A program made the position numbers and the translations under genes. The notes under the pieces were generated by a model, which was not told where the DNA came from, did not search any database, and was given only the letters and a program-made list of their open reading frames with translations. This document shows positions 47,203 through 58,544 of a stretch of DNA of 64,000 nucleotides, one piece after another. The DNA is from Muscardinus avellanarius (taxonomy: Eukaryota > Chordata > Mammalia > Rodentia > Gliridae), in the NCBI GenBank assembly GCA_963383645.1, contig OY726565.1:29940034-30004033 (forward strand), read 5' to 3'. Each line of letters starts with the position of its first letter. Position 1 is the first letter of the stretch.

Positions 47203-47540
47203 TGAACAGTGGCTCTCAAGCCTGGTTTCCCACTGGAAATTTTTAAAGAGAACGATATATTGGGCCCAGCCCAAGAGATTTTGACTTAATTGGTGATGTT
47301 TTTGTTTTTGATACTGGGGAGTAAGCCCCGGGGGTGTTCTACCTCTGAGCTATACCTCCAACTCTATTTTTTTTTTTTCTTATTTTCAAACAAGGTCTCA
47401 CTAAGTTGCTGATGCTGGTCTGAAACCTGCAATTCTATCTCAGCCTCCCTACTACTGGGATTTTAGGCATATGCTACCACACCAGGATCTTAATTGGTAG
47501 TGTTTTTTAGCATGTTGTATTAGAAATCAGAGCTAATATC
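47203..47540 (+). mobile_element. MER5-like hAT-Charlie relic split by a SINE
   Basis: ACAGTGGCTCTCAAGCCTGG, TGGGCCCAGCCCAAGAGATT and TTGACTTAATTGGT follow the MER5A pattern (CAGTGGTTCTCAA..., GGGCCCCACCC..., TTCAATTGGT). Sequence resumes after the SINE at 47507. The right end is poorly defined. Confidence 0.65.
47303..47488 (-). repeat. B1-dID SINE with 18-bp target-site duplication
   Basis: GATACTGGGGAGTAAGCCCC, TTTTCAAACAAGGTCTCACT and ACTGGGATTTTAGGCATATG. The flanks at 47285-47302 and 47489-47506 are CTTAATTGGTGATGTTTT and CTTAATTGGTAGTGTTTT, differing by two bases. Confidence 0.93.
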
Positions 47541-47929
47541 AAGAAAGAGTTCAATTGGGGAAAGTAACCTTACGGGTGCCTTTGTAGATGTCTATGTTAG
47601 AGCAGAGATTAGAAACATGGGTGTGAGTATAGGAAACGAAAAAGATATCAACGGCTTCTTTTTTTTGCTAGTGAAAATGATTTACTTGTTTAAGATTTTT
47701 AGAAGATCTTCTTAAAAATAAAGTTTACATTTAAAATGTTGACAAAGTTGTGGACTCTTACTAAAGTTTCTATCTTAGATGCCTACATGATACTTTTAAA
47801 CTGAACAAGGGAAATTAGAAAACTCACCTGTAGCTCAAAGCATTTGAATAAAATTACAACTGCAAATAATCATCCTGGTTTCAATTGAGTTTTAGTTTTT
47901 ATAAAGCAAGAATATTTTAAGACAAGGCA

Positions 47930-48140
47930 GGGCATGGTGGCACATTAATTACAGTATTTACAGTAATTACAGTATTTGGGAGGCTGAGACAGGACGATTA
48001 CAGATGCCAGGGCAGCTTCAACAACTTAACAAATAGCTGTTTCAAAATTTAAAAATAAAAATAAAATAAAATAGAGTGGGGAGTGTAGTTCAGTGGTAAA
48101 ATGCCACTTGGGTTAAATCCCCAGTATCACAAGAAGAAAG
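47930..48140 (+). repeat. B1-dID SINE with small internal duplication
   Basis: GGCAGGGCATGGTGGCACAT, then ATTACAGTATTT twice where one copy is usual, TTGGGAGGCTGAGACAGGAC, and the ID half CAGTGGTAAAATGCCACTTG. Confidence 0.88.
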
Positions 48141-48540
48141 GGAAAGAGAATATTTTCAAACAAATAGTAGAAATACTTTAATAATCAAATATTTTATAGA
48201 AAATTATTATAGTTATAAATATTTTCTATTATGAGCAGCCTTTTCTATGTCATTAAAAAGAATTGTTCTGATCTTAATCATCTAGCAATTATACTGGATG
48301 ACCGTAAAGTATTTCTTTTCATCAGAGATGTCTAAACAGCCAAGTACTAATGAAAATGATGAGTGACTAGTGTATTCTATGAAAGACTTAGGACATTATT
48401 CCATCCACACAGAAATGCCTGAAATGGCTTTTTGTCAAGCACAAGCCACCTGGAAACCTTAAAAAAATTGTAGAAATACCTCGTTGTGTCTAATTAACTT
48501 CTGAATCTGTTGATGATTACCATATGAAAAATTAATATGA

Positions 48541-48760
48541 GCGAGGCGTGGTGACACATGCCCAGAATCCCAATACTTGGGAGGCTGAGTCAGGATGATC
48601 CAAGTTTGAGGCCAACCTCAGCGACTTAGTGAAACTCTCAATAGTCTAGCAAGAGCCTGTTTAAAAACAAAAGAAATAGAGAAAGGGCTAACGGTGTATG
48701 TAGGAGGTAGGATGACCCTAGGTTCAATTCGCAATACCAAATAATAACAATAGAAGTAAC
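48541..48760 (+). repeat. B1-dID SINE
   Basis: GCGAGGCGTGGTGACACATG, ACTTGGGAGGCTGAGTCAGG, ID half GGTTCAATTCGCAATACC. Confidence 0.88.
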
Positions 48761-49495
48761 AACAATGACATGAAATGCAAATAATAGCAAAAACGTTTGA
48801 TTAAAAAACCTAAAGCCCTACTGGTATAAAGTATCTAAGTATGAAACAAAGACCACATCTAGCAAAAATCATGCCAGTTCTTACCACATGATTCTGAATC
48901 CATCAATGAACATGACATGAAGTAATATTCCCTAGGTTTCTAAATGTGTGCACCAACACTTCTCTAAGATAAAAATGAGTCCCATTAATTTTACTTTCTT
49001 TGATTTCTTCTTTCTTCATTTTGTCACACTATATATTGTCTAACCCATCTATGAAGAAGAAACTTGCTCACACCAATGCTACCACCATCCACAGGAAAAC
49101 CTTTGCTGTTTGTTGTCTTTATCTGAATCCATTCTTAAGAACTTCCAAAAATTGTATCGTCCATGGTTACGGGGCCAGTTTTATCCAAGATAATCAAATT
49201 TTCCACAAAAACTTACCAAATAAGTTCAAATGTTCTATAAACTTCAGTAATTGTCTTATAGAATTTAATTAATCATTTCATTAATCTCAATTTTATAAAT
49301 AATATTAACACATTTTGTATAACAATTAAAACATGAAAAATACAAGAATCAGAGTTAACAAAAATACTTAATATGTGACTTTTTACAATATGCTTTTTCT
49401 GCTTAGTAGAGTTTTCTTATAGACTCTAACCTTTGGTTACTTGAATGAATGGAATGTTAAAGTCACAAAACAAGACATGCTCCAATTTTTGCTTT
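48761..49495. other. Single-copy AT-rich sequence
   Basis: The 90-codon plus frame at 49000-49272 is unrecognised and lies in AT-rich DNA. Confidence 0.4.
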
Positions 49496-49499
49496 CCCA

Positions 49500-49682
49500 C
49501 TTTTTATCTCTGTTGCCTTGAACAATTCAAAACGTTTCTGAGCCTCACTTTTCTTATCAGTAACACCTGGCATTAGTATCCTACCACAATGCATTATTGC
49601 AAAAACATAATGAAATCAGTTGAGCATTTGTATAACAACAATTTGTCAATAGCAAAGTGGTCCATAAATGTTGTTCTTAGCA
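49500..49682 (+). repeat. MIR SINE
   Basis: GTTTCTGAGCCTCACTTTTC, ATTAGTATCCTACC and CCATAAATGTTGTTC follow the MIR order (TCTCTGAGCCTCAGTTTCC..., AATAAATGTT). Confidence 0.7.
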
Positions 49683-49831
49683 TGTTGAATATGAGACCTT
49701 AATTATGCACAGAATTTCTGGATTTATTTACAATGCTATAAGTTAAATGCTATAATTGTTTATATGACTATGTTCATAATAGCAAGATTGAAAATGCCAA
49801 GAATCAGGGGAAACAGAAAATAAGAACCCTT

Positions 49832-50403
49832 ATTTTTTATACTTTGATTAGTGCATTATAATTATACATCACAGTGAGATTCAGTGATAGAAACATACAT
49901 GTATACATCACTCGGTGCGGTTCCTTCCAAATCTTACCCAGCTCCCCTCTGCACCCTCCCTGTACATGCTAGTGAGACTGGTAGTGATACCTTCCTGTAT
50001 CTTATTCGAACTGTTCCTCCTCAATCCTCGTTGTTCCCCTCCCTTCCTGCCTCCTCCATCCCCTTTCCGCTCTTCTGTTGATCTCTCTCCTCATTTGACT
50101 GAAGTTCCTTTTATTTCCCATTTTCTCTCTGGCTTCCACATATGAGAGAAAGCACAACCCTCAACTTTCTGAGACTGGCTGATCTCACTTAGTAAAATAG
50201 TCTCTAGCTCCCTCTATTTTCTTACAAATGACATAATTTTGTTCTTCCTCAAGGCTGGTTAAAATTCCATTGTGTGTATATATCACATTATTTTTATCCT
50301 TTCATCTTTTGATGGACAACTGAGTTGGTTCCATAATTTGGTTATTGTGAATTGTGCTGCTATAAACATGGGTATGCATGCATGTATCACCATAGTATTA
50401 TAT
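49832..50403 (-). mobile_element. 5'-truncated LINE-1 (3' UTR and end of ORF2)
   Basis: TTGATTAGTGCATTATAATT at the tail side, C-rich tracts (complement of the G-rich UTR), CTTCCACATATGAGAGAAAG, TAAAATTCCATTGTGTGTAT and GAATTGTGCTGCTATAAACA. Open plus-strand frames at 49884-50145 are antisense to the 3' UTR. Confidence 0.9.
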
Positions 50404-50559
50404 TACAACATATCATATTGTTTAAAATATAATTTAAAAATATCATCTTTTAAGCTAGTTTTCAACAATTTTCATATAGATTTCCCCCAAAATAAAGCCT
50501 AATTTTTTAGGCGAAAGTACAGACAATTCCATTTCTCATGTAGGGCAAGATATATTTCC

Positions 50560-50790
50560 TTTTTTTTTTTTTTTTTTTTTTTTGCCGTACCAGGAATGGA
50601 ACCCAGAAGCATTCTACTACCGAGGTTCAACACCAACCCTATTTTTTTATTCTTTATTTTAAAACAGGATCTCATTGTGTTTCAAAGGACCTCACTAAGT
50701 AGTAGCAGAGGCTGGCCACGAACCCGGATCCTCCTGTCTCAGCTTCCCAAACACTAGGATTACAAGTGTGCGCCACCATGCCTGGCATAT
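50560..50790 (-). repeat. B1-dID SINE
   Basis: T23 tail, CCGTACCAGGAATGGAACCC, AAAACAGGATCTCATTGTGT and TTACAAGTGTGCGCCACCAT. Confidence 0.92.
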
Positions 50791-50861
50791 TTACTTAAAT
50801 TTTGAGTTTGTGGAATTTGAACCCCCTATAGCATATAAAGCTGATATATTTCTTTCCATTT

Positions 50862-50960
50862 TGAAGGCTGAACAAGCTGAGAAATAGGAAAGCTAAGTGA
50901 CTGCCATGTTATAGGCACCATGGAAGGTGCAGTGTGTGAGCACAGACCTCACCGGCCTCC
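50862..50960 (-). repeat. Possible MIR fragment
   Basis: GCTGAGAAATAGGAAAGCTA followed by AGTGACTGCC resembles the reverse-strand MIR core (AGGAAACTGAGGC...GTTAAGTGACTTGCC). Short and uncertain. Confidence 0.35.
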
Positions 50961-52805
50961 ACAGTCCAGAGGGCCAGCAGTGCCCTGCCAGCTGGACCCA
51001 GTTCCCAACTGATCCTTAACCAGAGTGCCCTCCCTGACTTACCCTGCAAACACATGTGTTTCCTGTTTGTAGTTGGATGTCAGTTCACATACTACTGGAA
51101 CATTTTGTCTACTGTTATATAATTAAACTGGAAGAAACCCCCTGTGGTATGTGGAATAAGAATATGACCCAAAGACCATTGAAGAAGTCATAGTTCTTTA
51201 ATGATATTGTATATTCAGTTTATTGCCCAAATATTATCTTGATTTAGTTTATATTAAAATAAACACCTGGAAACAAATATCTGCATTTTATTCTGCAATT
51301 CTTCTTTCTTTTCTATGGTATTGCAATACCTAGCAAGATTGTATAGAATCTTGTTATGCTTAAAAGGACAATGCTAGTCACCTTTATTATGGATAAATTA
51401 CAATTATCAAGATATTAGCTAAAATCCTATTTGCTTATAAATTTGTTTCAGTTTTGGCAGAATAATTTAAACCATAATTTGTCACTCTGAATAGCAGTGA
51501 CACTTCTGTTCATAGAGTCAGAAGAGTTTAAATGGGATGAGATTCCCTGGAAACTTTCCCTTTATTCAATTTTAAAAGAATGTCAGAATGTTCTCTGTTC
51601 CATTCTATCAAGTCATGAGCTTTTCAATGAAACACCAATGCAAGGGGAAAACCAGAGAAAAGGAGTTAGCAAAAGAGAATTCATGAGAATTTCTCTTAAA
51701 GATTCCTGTCAACTTTTTGGTTCAGGTACACCAGATCATCTTTTTTAAGAGAAGAAAGAGATTTTCATAATTAGTTGTCACTTTCATTCGGACAAAACAG
51801 AGTTCAGTGTTTAAAGTCACCCTGAGACAAATACTAAATTTTTCAAAAACAGTAGATTCGAGATGCACAATTTCTGAATTATTTCTTAAAGTACTCTAAA
51901 GCTTGTCTTTGCTGATTTTCACATGGATTCTGCAGAATTCATTAGTTCACACCAGTGAAGATATAATACCACAGACTAGTGGTTGATTGAAAGTCTTGAT
52001 TTGAAATCTCCTTGGCAGGATTTTTATTTTTTGCTCTTTTTAAATTTTTTAAGTCTACTACAATAAAGGACAATTTTACATTATTTTTTAAAGCATGAAT
52101 GTAAAATTCTAGGAAATTAATAACCAATTCTATTTTTGCATAGATCATGAACTATATAGATAATCATTAAAGAAGTGGTCAGTCATTTAAACAAATTTAA
52201 ATGTGTCTATTAATGTGTTTCTTTGTTATTATATAGAACATTGATATGAAAAGCATAAAACATAGGAAATACTTCTTGGAAATGGCTTTTTGCCTAAGGA
52301 AGACAATGATGCTCCAATACATGAAGTTACCATAAAGAAAATTCACAGACCAAGGACACCAACGAGTTTCCCCTTTCCCTGCAACTAGAAGTGGTTCTTC
52401 TGCTTTTGCTTTCAACTTTTTAAAATTAAATTGAAAGGATGAAATGTGAAGTGAATGTAAAAAGGTAAACAAATGTCTCATCCTAGGGAAAGTCAGCCCA
52501 GATGTCTACCAGATCATTCAGAATAGTAAAATCGGTCAATCAATCAAGCAATCAAAAGTTGCCTTGGGAAACCAGTAAAGATATAAGGAGTGGAGGATAC
52601 ACAGTGATAGACACTGTATATCTAAGTTCAACTTTTAAAAGCTTTCATATGTTAATTTTTTCAATTACTTATTAGGGTTTTAAGGACATGATGTATATTC
52701 ATAATTGAATGAAGAATTTTTGTGAGATTTTAATGTTTCATTAAATTTATAATTTATAATAAATACAATTAGTCCATCTTGCAACTCTCCCAGGAGAGAC
52801 AAGCT
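50961..52805. other. Single-copy sequence
   Basis: Frames at 51497-51748 (plus) and 52197-52481 (minus) lack recognised domains. No repeat recognised. Confidence 0.4.
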
Positions 52806-52822
52806 AAAATAAATAATTGAAG

Positions 52823-53038
52823 CCGAGCGTGGTGGCGCACGCTTGTAATCCCCGCGCTTGGGAGGCAGAGACAGGAGAATCGCGCAGGCTTGAAGCCAGC
52901 CACGTTGGTTTAAGAGACCCTGCTTCCAAATAAAATATAAAATAGGTCTGGGAGTATAGCCCAGAGGTGGAAGGTCCCTGGGTTCCATCCCCAGTACCAC
53001 CAAAAATAAATAAATAAATAAATAAATAAATAAATATA
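52823..53038 (+). repeat. Hybrid B1-dID SINE with 17-bp target-site duplication
   Basis: The left half and joint are of the young CpG-rich type (GCGCACGCTTGTAATCCCCG, GGTCTGGGAGTATAGCCC), but the end is of the older type (TCCCTGGGTTCCATCCCCAG). The tail is (AAAT)n. It is flanked by AAAATAAATAATTGAAG at 52806-52822 and 53039-53055, a perfect 17-bp duplication. Confidence 0.95.
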
Positions 53039-53084
53039 AAAATAAATAATTGAAGACTTAACATAAAATGCACTTTAGGTAAAT

Positions 53085-53085
<1 letters not shown>

Positions 53086-53135
<50 letters not shown>
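53086..53135. repeat. (GT)n microsatellite
   Basis: About 25 perfect GT units. Confidence 0.97.
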
Positions 53136-53138
<3 letters not shown>

Positions 53139-54814
53139 GGATACACATGTACATACATTGCCTTTCTGTAAATAATAAGGTAAGTATGACCTCAACTATT
53201 GCATAAAAATGATAAACTCAAGCTCCTCTCCATAATGAGAAATTTAAAAACACATTTTTCCCAACCCTGTTTAAACAATTAGTGGTAGAGAGATAAGACA
53301 GATGATTGGGACCAGGCAAAATAAAAAAAATCAACAGAATTACATTTTGAGAAGTAGTATAAGAACAGTGGAATCTGCCAGGGTTCTTTGGGAATATGGA
53401 CTGGCTTATTGTGCTTTTCTCCCACTAAGGGTTAAATACTTGGGCTGGGGTCCAAGTGTGAAGGACAGAAGCCATGCCGACTTTGTGTATCTCCTTGAGA
53501 GCACACATGTTTCTGGAAGATTCTCTCTTTGGGTGCTACACATGACACAGTGTTTGCCAGGCCACATACCACATGATACGATGCAGTTTTGATGATAGTC
53601 AGAATTAGTTTCTCATTTGCATTCCTTGGTTTTTACATTATTATTATTTGAGTGATGATTTATAATTTTGGCTCTTCCAAATAGATATTAGAATATTTTC
53701 AGAACATATTTCTGACATAAATATACTTAGCCACAGGGTTATATTTTTATATTTGATTTTCTCAAGGAGCTTTAAAATTATAGATTTAAATTCATTTTGA
53801 CCCAAATTTTTGAAAATGCACTGTGTTGACATTGTAAGAATTCACGTAGGCAATAATAAAGCATTCTACTGGTTCGGTTATTATGGTTCAAAAATAAGAT
53901 ACTTATACAAATAATTATAATATACAGCAGAAAAATTATTGGTTACAAATAGGGAACATGCTATTTTCCCTTTATTGTATGACAACTTAAACCTCCAGCC
54001 ATTTTTATTTTATTTAACTTCCATGTTTTTTTAAATATTTTTATAATATATGCTGCAGCCTTTAACATTTATGCATGCTTGAAACAATCTATATTGTTAT
54101 TTCTTCAAAAGAAAATGTTTCTTTACACTTTGTAATAGTTTGGCATTTGAAATGTTGAATTTTCTCTACTGAAGAAAGTAAAGTTGCTCACAAACCCTTG
54201 CCATTGCTGCTCAGTTTCATCAAAACCGACTGCCTTGGCTTTAATAACTGAAAGTAGAAGGTGAAATGTTTGCAGAGGATGATAACTGCTAAGATGGCTT
54301 TAATTTTACTTTTGCTACATGGCCTTGTTCTCTGATGGTTTCATTTCAAGTCAGATACCATGACCTTCCCAATTTCAGAAAAGTTTTATCCATGATTGCT
54401 TCATCTTAGAACCATAGTTTTTAAGCACATGTTTCCATCTAGAAATGAATCATCCAGTGACTCTCATGTGCCAACAGCAACTGCAGTCAGCCCGGGGCTG
54501 GTGTCCAATGGTGCTGCCAAACCTAAGGCTGGTCCAAGCCATAGGACGTTGGCCTTCCCACTTGATTAATGAAGACGATATTAAATTTCATATCATATTT
54601 TAAGGTCAACGTTAATGACAAGAGAGCTTCATTTGCTCTGCCCCTAATAAAACAGTCAAATGTAAATGTGAATTAAAATTGAGAACTGGTTCATTTGGAA
54701 AATAGATGCTTTCTTTTTTCCTTTTTCTAATGAAAATCTCTTTGAATTTCATTATTTTTTGTTATATGGAGTGAATTTCTGTTCTATTCTTTCTCTCTTT
54801 GCCTTTCTTCTTTT
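53136..54814. other. Single-copy sequence
   Basis: The 96-codon frame at 53302-53592 has no recognised domain. The segment at about 54180-54680 is less AT-rich and repeat-free, and is noted below. Confidence 0.4.
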
Positions 54815-55394
54815 TTAATGTTTTTATTGGTGCACTGTATTCATACATCGTAATGGTATAAAGAAAATACTTTTGTAGACATACATGCACACATCGCCCA
54901 GTTAGCCCCTACCCAACCCCCACCCCATTCCCTCCCCATCCCTCCTTCCCATGCTTGGCTTAGTGCTTGACATCTAATATTATAGCAATTTATCCAAAAT
55001 TACCAATGATAATCTCACATAACAGATTCATTTGTCTGATATCAAGCTTTTGATCACTTAGAGATAATATTTCAATAATTCTTTTTGTTTTCTTTCTTAC
55101 CAAAGGATATTATTTTCTTTTTTTAAGGTAAAACTATCATACATCTATTTATTTATTTTTCTGAAAAAAATCTATCCTAACATGAAATACGAACTCTAAA
55201 TACCCAAAACAATCTCAAAAAAGAACAAAGCTAGAAGATGTACATTTTCTGATTTCAAACCTTATAAAGCTACAATAACTGAAACAATACAGTACTGCTA
55301 TAAAGACAGATATATAAACCGGTTGAGTAAAATTAAAAGCCTAGAAATAAATTCTTCCATATATGGTCAAGTTATTTTTGACAAGGTTTCCATC
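54815..55394 (-). mobile_element. Composite L1-derived unit, copy 2
   Basis: Same order as 25587-26150: TTTTTATTGGTGCACTGTAT, ACATACATGCACAC, CCCATGCTTGGCTTAGT, the unnamed middle block (CAGATTCATTTGTCTGATAT), GAACAAAGCTAGAAGATGTA and TATTTTTGACAAGGTTTCCA. High similarity across the whole length including the middle, with unrelated sequence outside both ends. Confidence 0.8.
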
Positions 55395-55395
55395 C

Positions 55396-55886
55396 AGCAG
55401 ACAACTAAGATTGGTTATCTTTGGAGATTCATTATTTATTTTAGTCTTTTACCTATTTCTAAACTGTATTGTTTGCTTTTATTGTTGCTAATTTTTAGGA
55501 TTTCTATTTGGAATATTAATATACCTTCAGATGTAGCATTTTGAAATATTTTTATCCCATACTATCAGTAACTTTTAACTCTGTTTACATTGTCTTTGGA
55601 TGTACAATATTTTTAGGAAGTTTGTTTATTCTTTTGTTGCCTGTGCCTTTGAAATCATATCCAAGAAATCACTGCCAATTTCAATGTTGTGAAGTTTTAT
55701 GACCCAGGTTTTCTTCTAAAAGTTTATAGTCTTAAGATTTACATTTAGGTCTTTTATCTATTTTGAGTTAATATTTGTATATGGTGTTAGGTAAGGGTCC
55801 AATTTTATTCTTTTTCATGTAATTATTATTTTTCAACAATATTTAGTGAAAAGATTATTATTTCCTTCACCAAATGTTCTTGGAAG
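55396..55886 (-). mobile_element. Old LINE-1 ORF2 fragment
   Basis: Minus-strand L1: GTTGCCTGTGCCTTTGAAAT, AAGTTTATAGTCTTAAGATT, GGTGTTAGGTAAGGGTCCAA and TTTCAACAATATTTAGTG. This is an older L1 type than 14792-22079. The left boundary is uncertain because the composite unit abuts it. Confidence 0.75.
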
Positions 55887-56268
55887 CCTTTTTTTTTTTA
55901 AACTGAGGCTTTTACCTCTAAACTATACTCTCACCTTTTTTATTTTTTATTTTTATTTGTTGTTTTTAGTGGTACGGGGGTTCCTGGAAGCCCTTCTACC
56001 TCCGGGCTATGCTCCCAGACCTATTTTTATACTTTTTTAAAATTTGGAAACAGGGTCTGGCTTCGAACCTGCGCGATCCTCCTGTCTCCACCTCCCAGGT
56101 GCAGGGATTACAAGCATGCACCACCACGCCCGGCTATTTTTTGATTTTGAAACTGTCTTGCTAGGTTGTTGAGAGTCACCTTATTGCTGAGTCTGGTCTC
56201 TAACCTGGGATCTTCTGCCTCAGCCGCTCAAGTACTGGGATTACAGGTGCGCAACACCATGCCAAGCT
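55887..56268 (-). repeat. Older B1-dID SINE containing a younger SINE
   Basis: The outer copy is in two parts: tail side 55887-55955 (ACTGAGGCTTTTACCTCTAA) and head side 56137-56268 (GAAACTGTCTTGCTAGGTTG, GTACTGGGATTACAGGTGCG). An inserted copy separates them. Confidence 0.82.
55956..56136 (-). repeat. Young-type B1-dID SINE nested in an older one
   Basis: GTGGTACGGGGGTTCCTGGA, ACCTCCGGGCTATGCTCCCA, GAACCTGCGCGATCCTCCTG and ACCACGCCCGGC. The usual TTAAGCCAGC stretch after the joint is deleted. Confidence 0.88.
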
Positions 56269-56284
56269 TCCTCTCTTCTTTAAA

Positions 56285-56400
56285 TCAATTCTTGTTGTTT
56301 TTCTAAGAGGGTTTCACCATATTGCCCAGGCTGGTCTCAAACTTGGGACTCATGTGATCCCTCCTCCTCAGTCTCTGAATAGCTGAGAATACTGGTTTAC
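56285..56400 (-). repeat. B1/7SL-like monomer
   Basis: GAGGGTTTCACCATATTGCC, CAGGCTGGTCTCAAACTTGG and CATGTGATCCCTCCTCCTCA are typical of a 7SL-derived SINE on the minus strand, without an ID half. Confidence 0.7.
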
Positions 56401-56414
56401 TCCACTACTTAAAA

Positions 56415-56439
56415 AAACCTTTTCTTCCTTTCTTTCTTT

Positions 56440-56491
<52 letters not shown>

Positions 56492-56640
56492 TCCTTCTTT
56501 CTTTCCTTTCTTCTTTCTGCCTGCCTGCCTGTCTTTCTCTCTTTCTTTCTCTTTCTTTCTTACTTTTTTTCCTTCCTTCTCTCTCTATCCCCTTCCCTCT
56601 CTCTCTTTTTCTTTTTTCTTTCTTTCTTCATATTGAAGAT
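56415..56640. repeat. (CTTT)n-rich polypyrimidine tract
   Basis: Over 200 bases almost entirely C and T on the plus strand, mostly TTTC units with CTGCCTGC and TCTC interruptions. It probably grew from the tail of the adjoining SINE. Confidence 0.95.
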
Positions 56641-56803
56641 TAAACACAGGAGGATTCTACTTCTAAGATACAACTCCAATACTTTTGAAATTTTAATTTT
56701 AATAAGGTCTCACTAAATTACCATGCACTGGCCTCAGACCTGTAATCTTTTTGTCTCAGCTTCCCAAGTACTAAGATTACAGGTGTGCACCACTGTACCT
56801 ACA
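56628..56803 (-). repeat. B1-dID SINE, old
   Basis: ATTGAAGATTAAACACAGGA, TAAGGTCTCACTAAATTACC and GATTACAGGTGTGCACCACT. Confidence 0.82.
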
Positions 56804-56910
56804 AAATAACTTTTTTAAAGCACTTGATAGATGGGAATAACTTAAGTGTCACTATATGTCAACAAATACATCTACAGAAGTACCCAACGGGTTTAAGAAG
56901 GTGAAAAATT

Positions 56911-57106
56911 GCCAGGTGTGGTGGTGCACACTTGTAATCCCCGCGCTTGGGAGACAGAGACAGGAGGATCGTGCAGGTTCGAAGCCAGACGCGCTGGCTT
57001 AAGAGACTCTGTTTCCAAATAAAAAAAAGTATAAAAATAGGTCTGGGAGCATAGCCCGGAGGTAGAAGGGTTTCCATAAACCCAAGTACCACCAAAAAAA
57101 AAAAAA
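56911..57106 (+). repeat. Young-type B1-dID SINE with target-site duplication
   Basis: GCCAGGTGTGGTGGTGCACA, GTGCAGGTTCGAAGCCAGAC, GGTCTGGGAGCATAGCCCGG and an A15 tail. The flanks AAGGTGAAAAATT (56898-56910) and AAGATGAAAAATT (about 57108-57120) differ by one base. Confidence 0.94.
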
Positions 57107-57152
57107 AAGATGAAAAATTCCAGGCAACATACACACTTCAATTCTGTAATTA

Positions 57153-57244
57153 GAAATGGGAGTGTAGCTCAGAGATAGAGCACTTGTCTAGCATGCTCTA
57201 GGCCCTTGTTTCAATCCCAATAACTGAAGGAAAAAAAAATAAAA
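57153..57244 (+). repeat. Free-standing ID SINE (tRNA-derived monomer)
   Basis: GGGAGTGTAGCTCAGAGATA (A box) and TTTCAATCCCAATAACTG (B box and end), with an A-rich tail and no B1 half. The anticodon-arm-like part is GCACTTGTCTAGCATGC. This matches the tRNA-Ala-derived ID family that gave the right half of the dimeric SINEs. Confidence 0.82.
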
Positions 57245-57249
57245 AAGAA

Positions 57250-58532
57250 GCAAACAAGCAAGCCGTATTAGTGACCACAATTCTTCTTGTATATTCAATT
57301 TTTTTTGGTTAAAAAACTTATCCCTTATTAATAAAGATCACTGTCACTGAAGATCTTACTAAGTAAAAGTAGAAATGATAGCTATAATTTCACTTTTAAC
57401 TCAAACTCACATAAACTTTACAAATAAAATGCTCTTGGGCTTGAGTTAAGTATGGAGAAATAATCTTTACTTTTCTCTCCCCTATCAGACACAGGATATG
57501 AGTTTTCTATCATCCATGTTTTGTTAAAGACAGTGTACTAAGTTCAAAAAATAAAAGCATAATAGGATTTGTTGTCTATGCTATCTTTTGTATTTAATGT
57601 CAGTCTACACATTAGTTCTCATCTTGGCTCATGTTATCAGGTTATAATCAGAACCTGAGACAAGACTTTGCAGGCAGTCAAGTCATTTGACTTCAGGGCA
57701 TAGGACTGAAGGACCTAGAAAGTGAAAGAAGAAAGGAAGGAGACAGAGAGCCAACACCATGATGTATTGCCTGTTGGTGGTCACTGCTATGCTGACAAAC
57801 ACTAATCCTCCCCGGAATTATCTGCCTCAAAGGGGGAAAGAAAAGAAGTGGTTATGTATTGACTACATCTTCTCCTGGTTGAAAAGTGTCATTTGGGCAA
57901 CTAACTAACACACTTTTCTAGGTTGCACATATGTGATGATTAGCTCTACTCCTGTGGACATCCCAGCTTGGGAATCAAGAAAGCCACATGGTTGAAAACA
58001 AAAGAAAGCACTGCTTGATTGGAACACAGGCTCCTCCTCATACAAAACCAGAGGAAGTGTATGTAGAGAACTTAACGTGGCCATGGCAATATTTGCTGAG
58101 ACCTGGAAGACCTGAGGCTATAGATGACATAGAGAGTCATAGTTTCTAGGCTTCTTATCTATACATAATTGCTAAGTCCTTTCAGTTTGATGTCTTTCAG
58201 AGCAGAATGCCCAAAATGAAGTTTTTAGAATACTAATGATTAATTCTAACACCCCTTCCCCCAAATATTCTATATTTAAATACTCATGGGAAATGAAAAT
58301 GGATTTGTGTATTTAGCCCAAGACTTTCTGAATATTTAATCTGTTAATGAGCTTGCAAATCTGAAAAGGATTTTGAATGTCAGTAAGTATTGAGCTATTG
58401 AGCTTGTGTTATGAACAGGTATTGCTCCATGAGCTTCATGTGCATTTATGTGTGTAAACTTCACAATGATATAAGAAAGAAATATAATTTTCTTCATTTT
58501 GTATAAGCAGAAATATACCTCTATGGGCAATA
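57250..58532. other. Single-copy sequence
   Basis: No repeat or gene recognised. Confidence 0.4.
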
Positions 58533-58544
58533 TGCCTTAGCATT

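Noticed and set aside
53302..53592. 96-codon plus-strand frame
   Set aside because: No recognised domain, no CpG or codon-bias signal and no splice sites I could pair with it.
57153..57244. Possible tRNA gene
   Set aside because: The A and B boxes match an ID SINE with an A-rich tail. The cloverleaf is not maintained.
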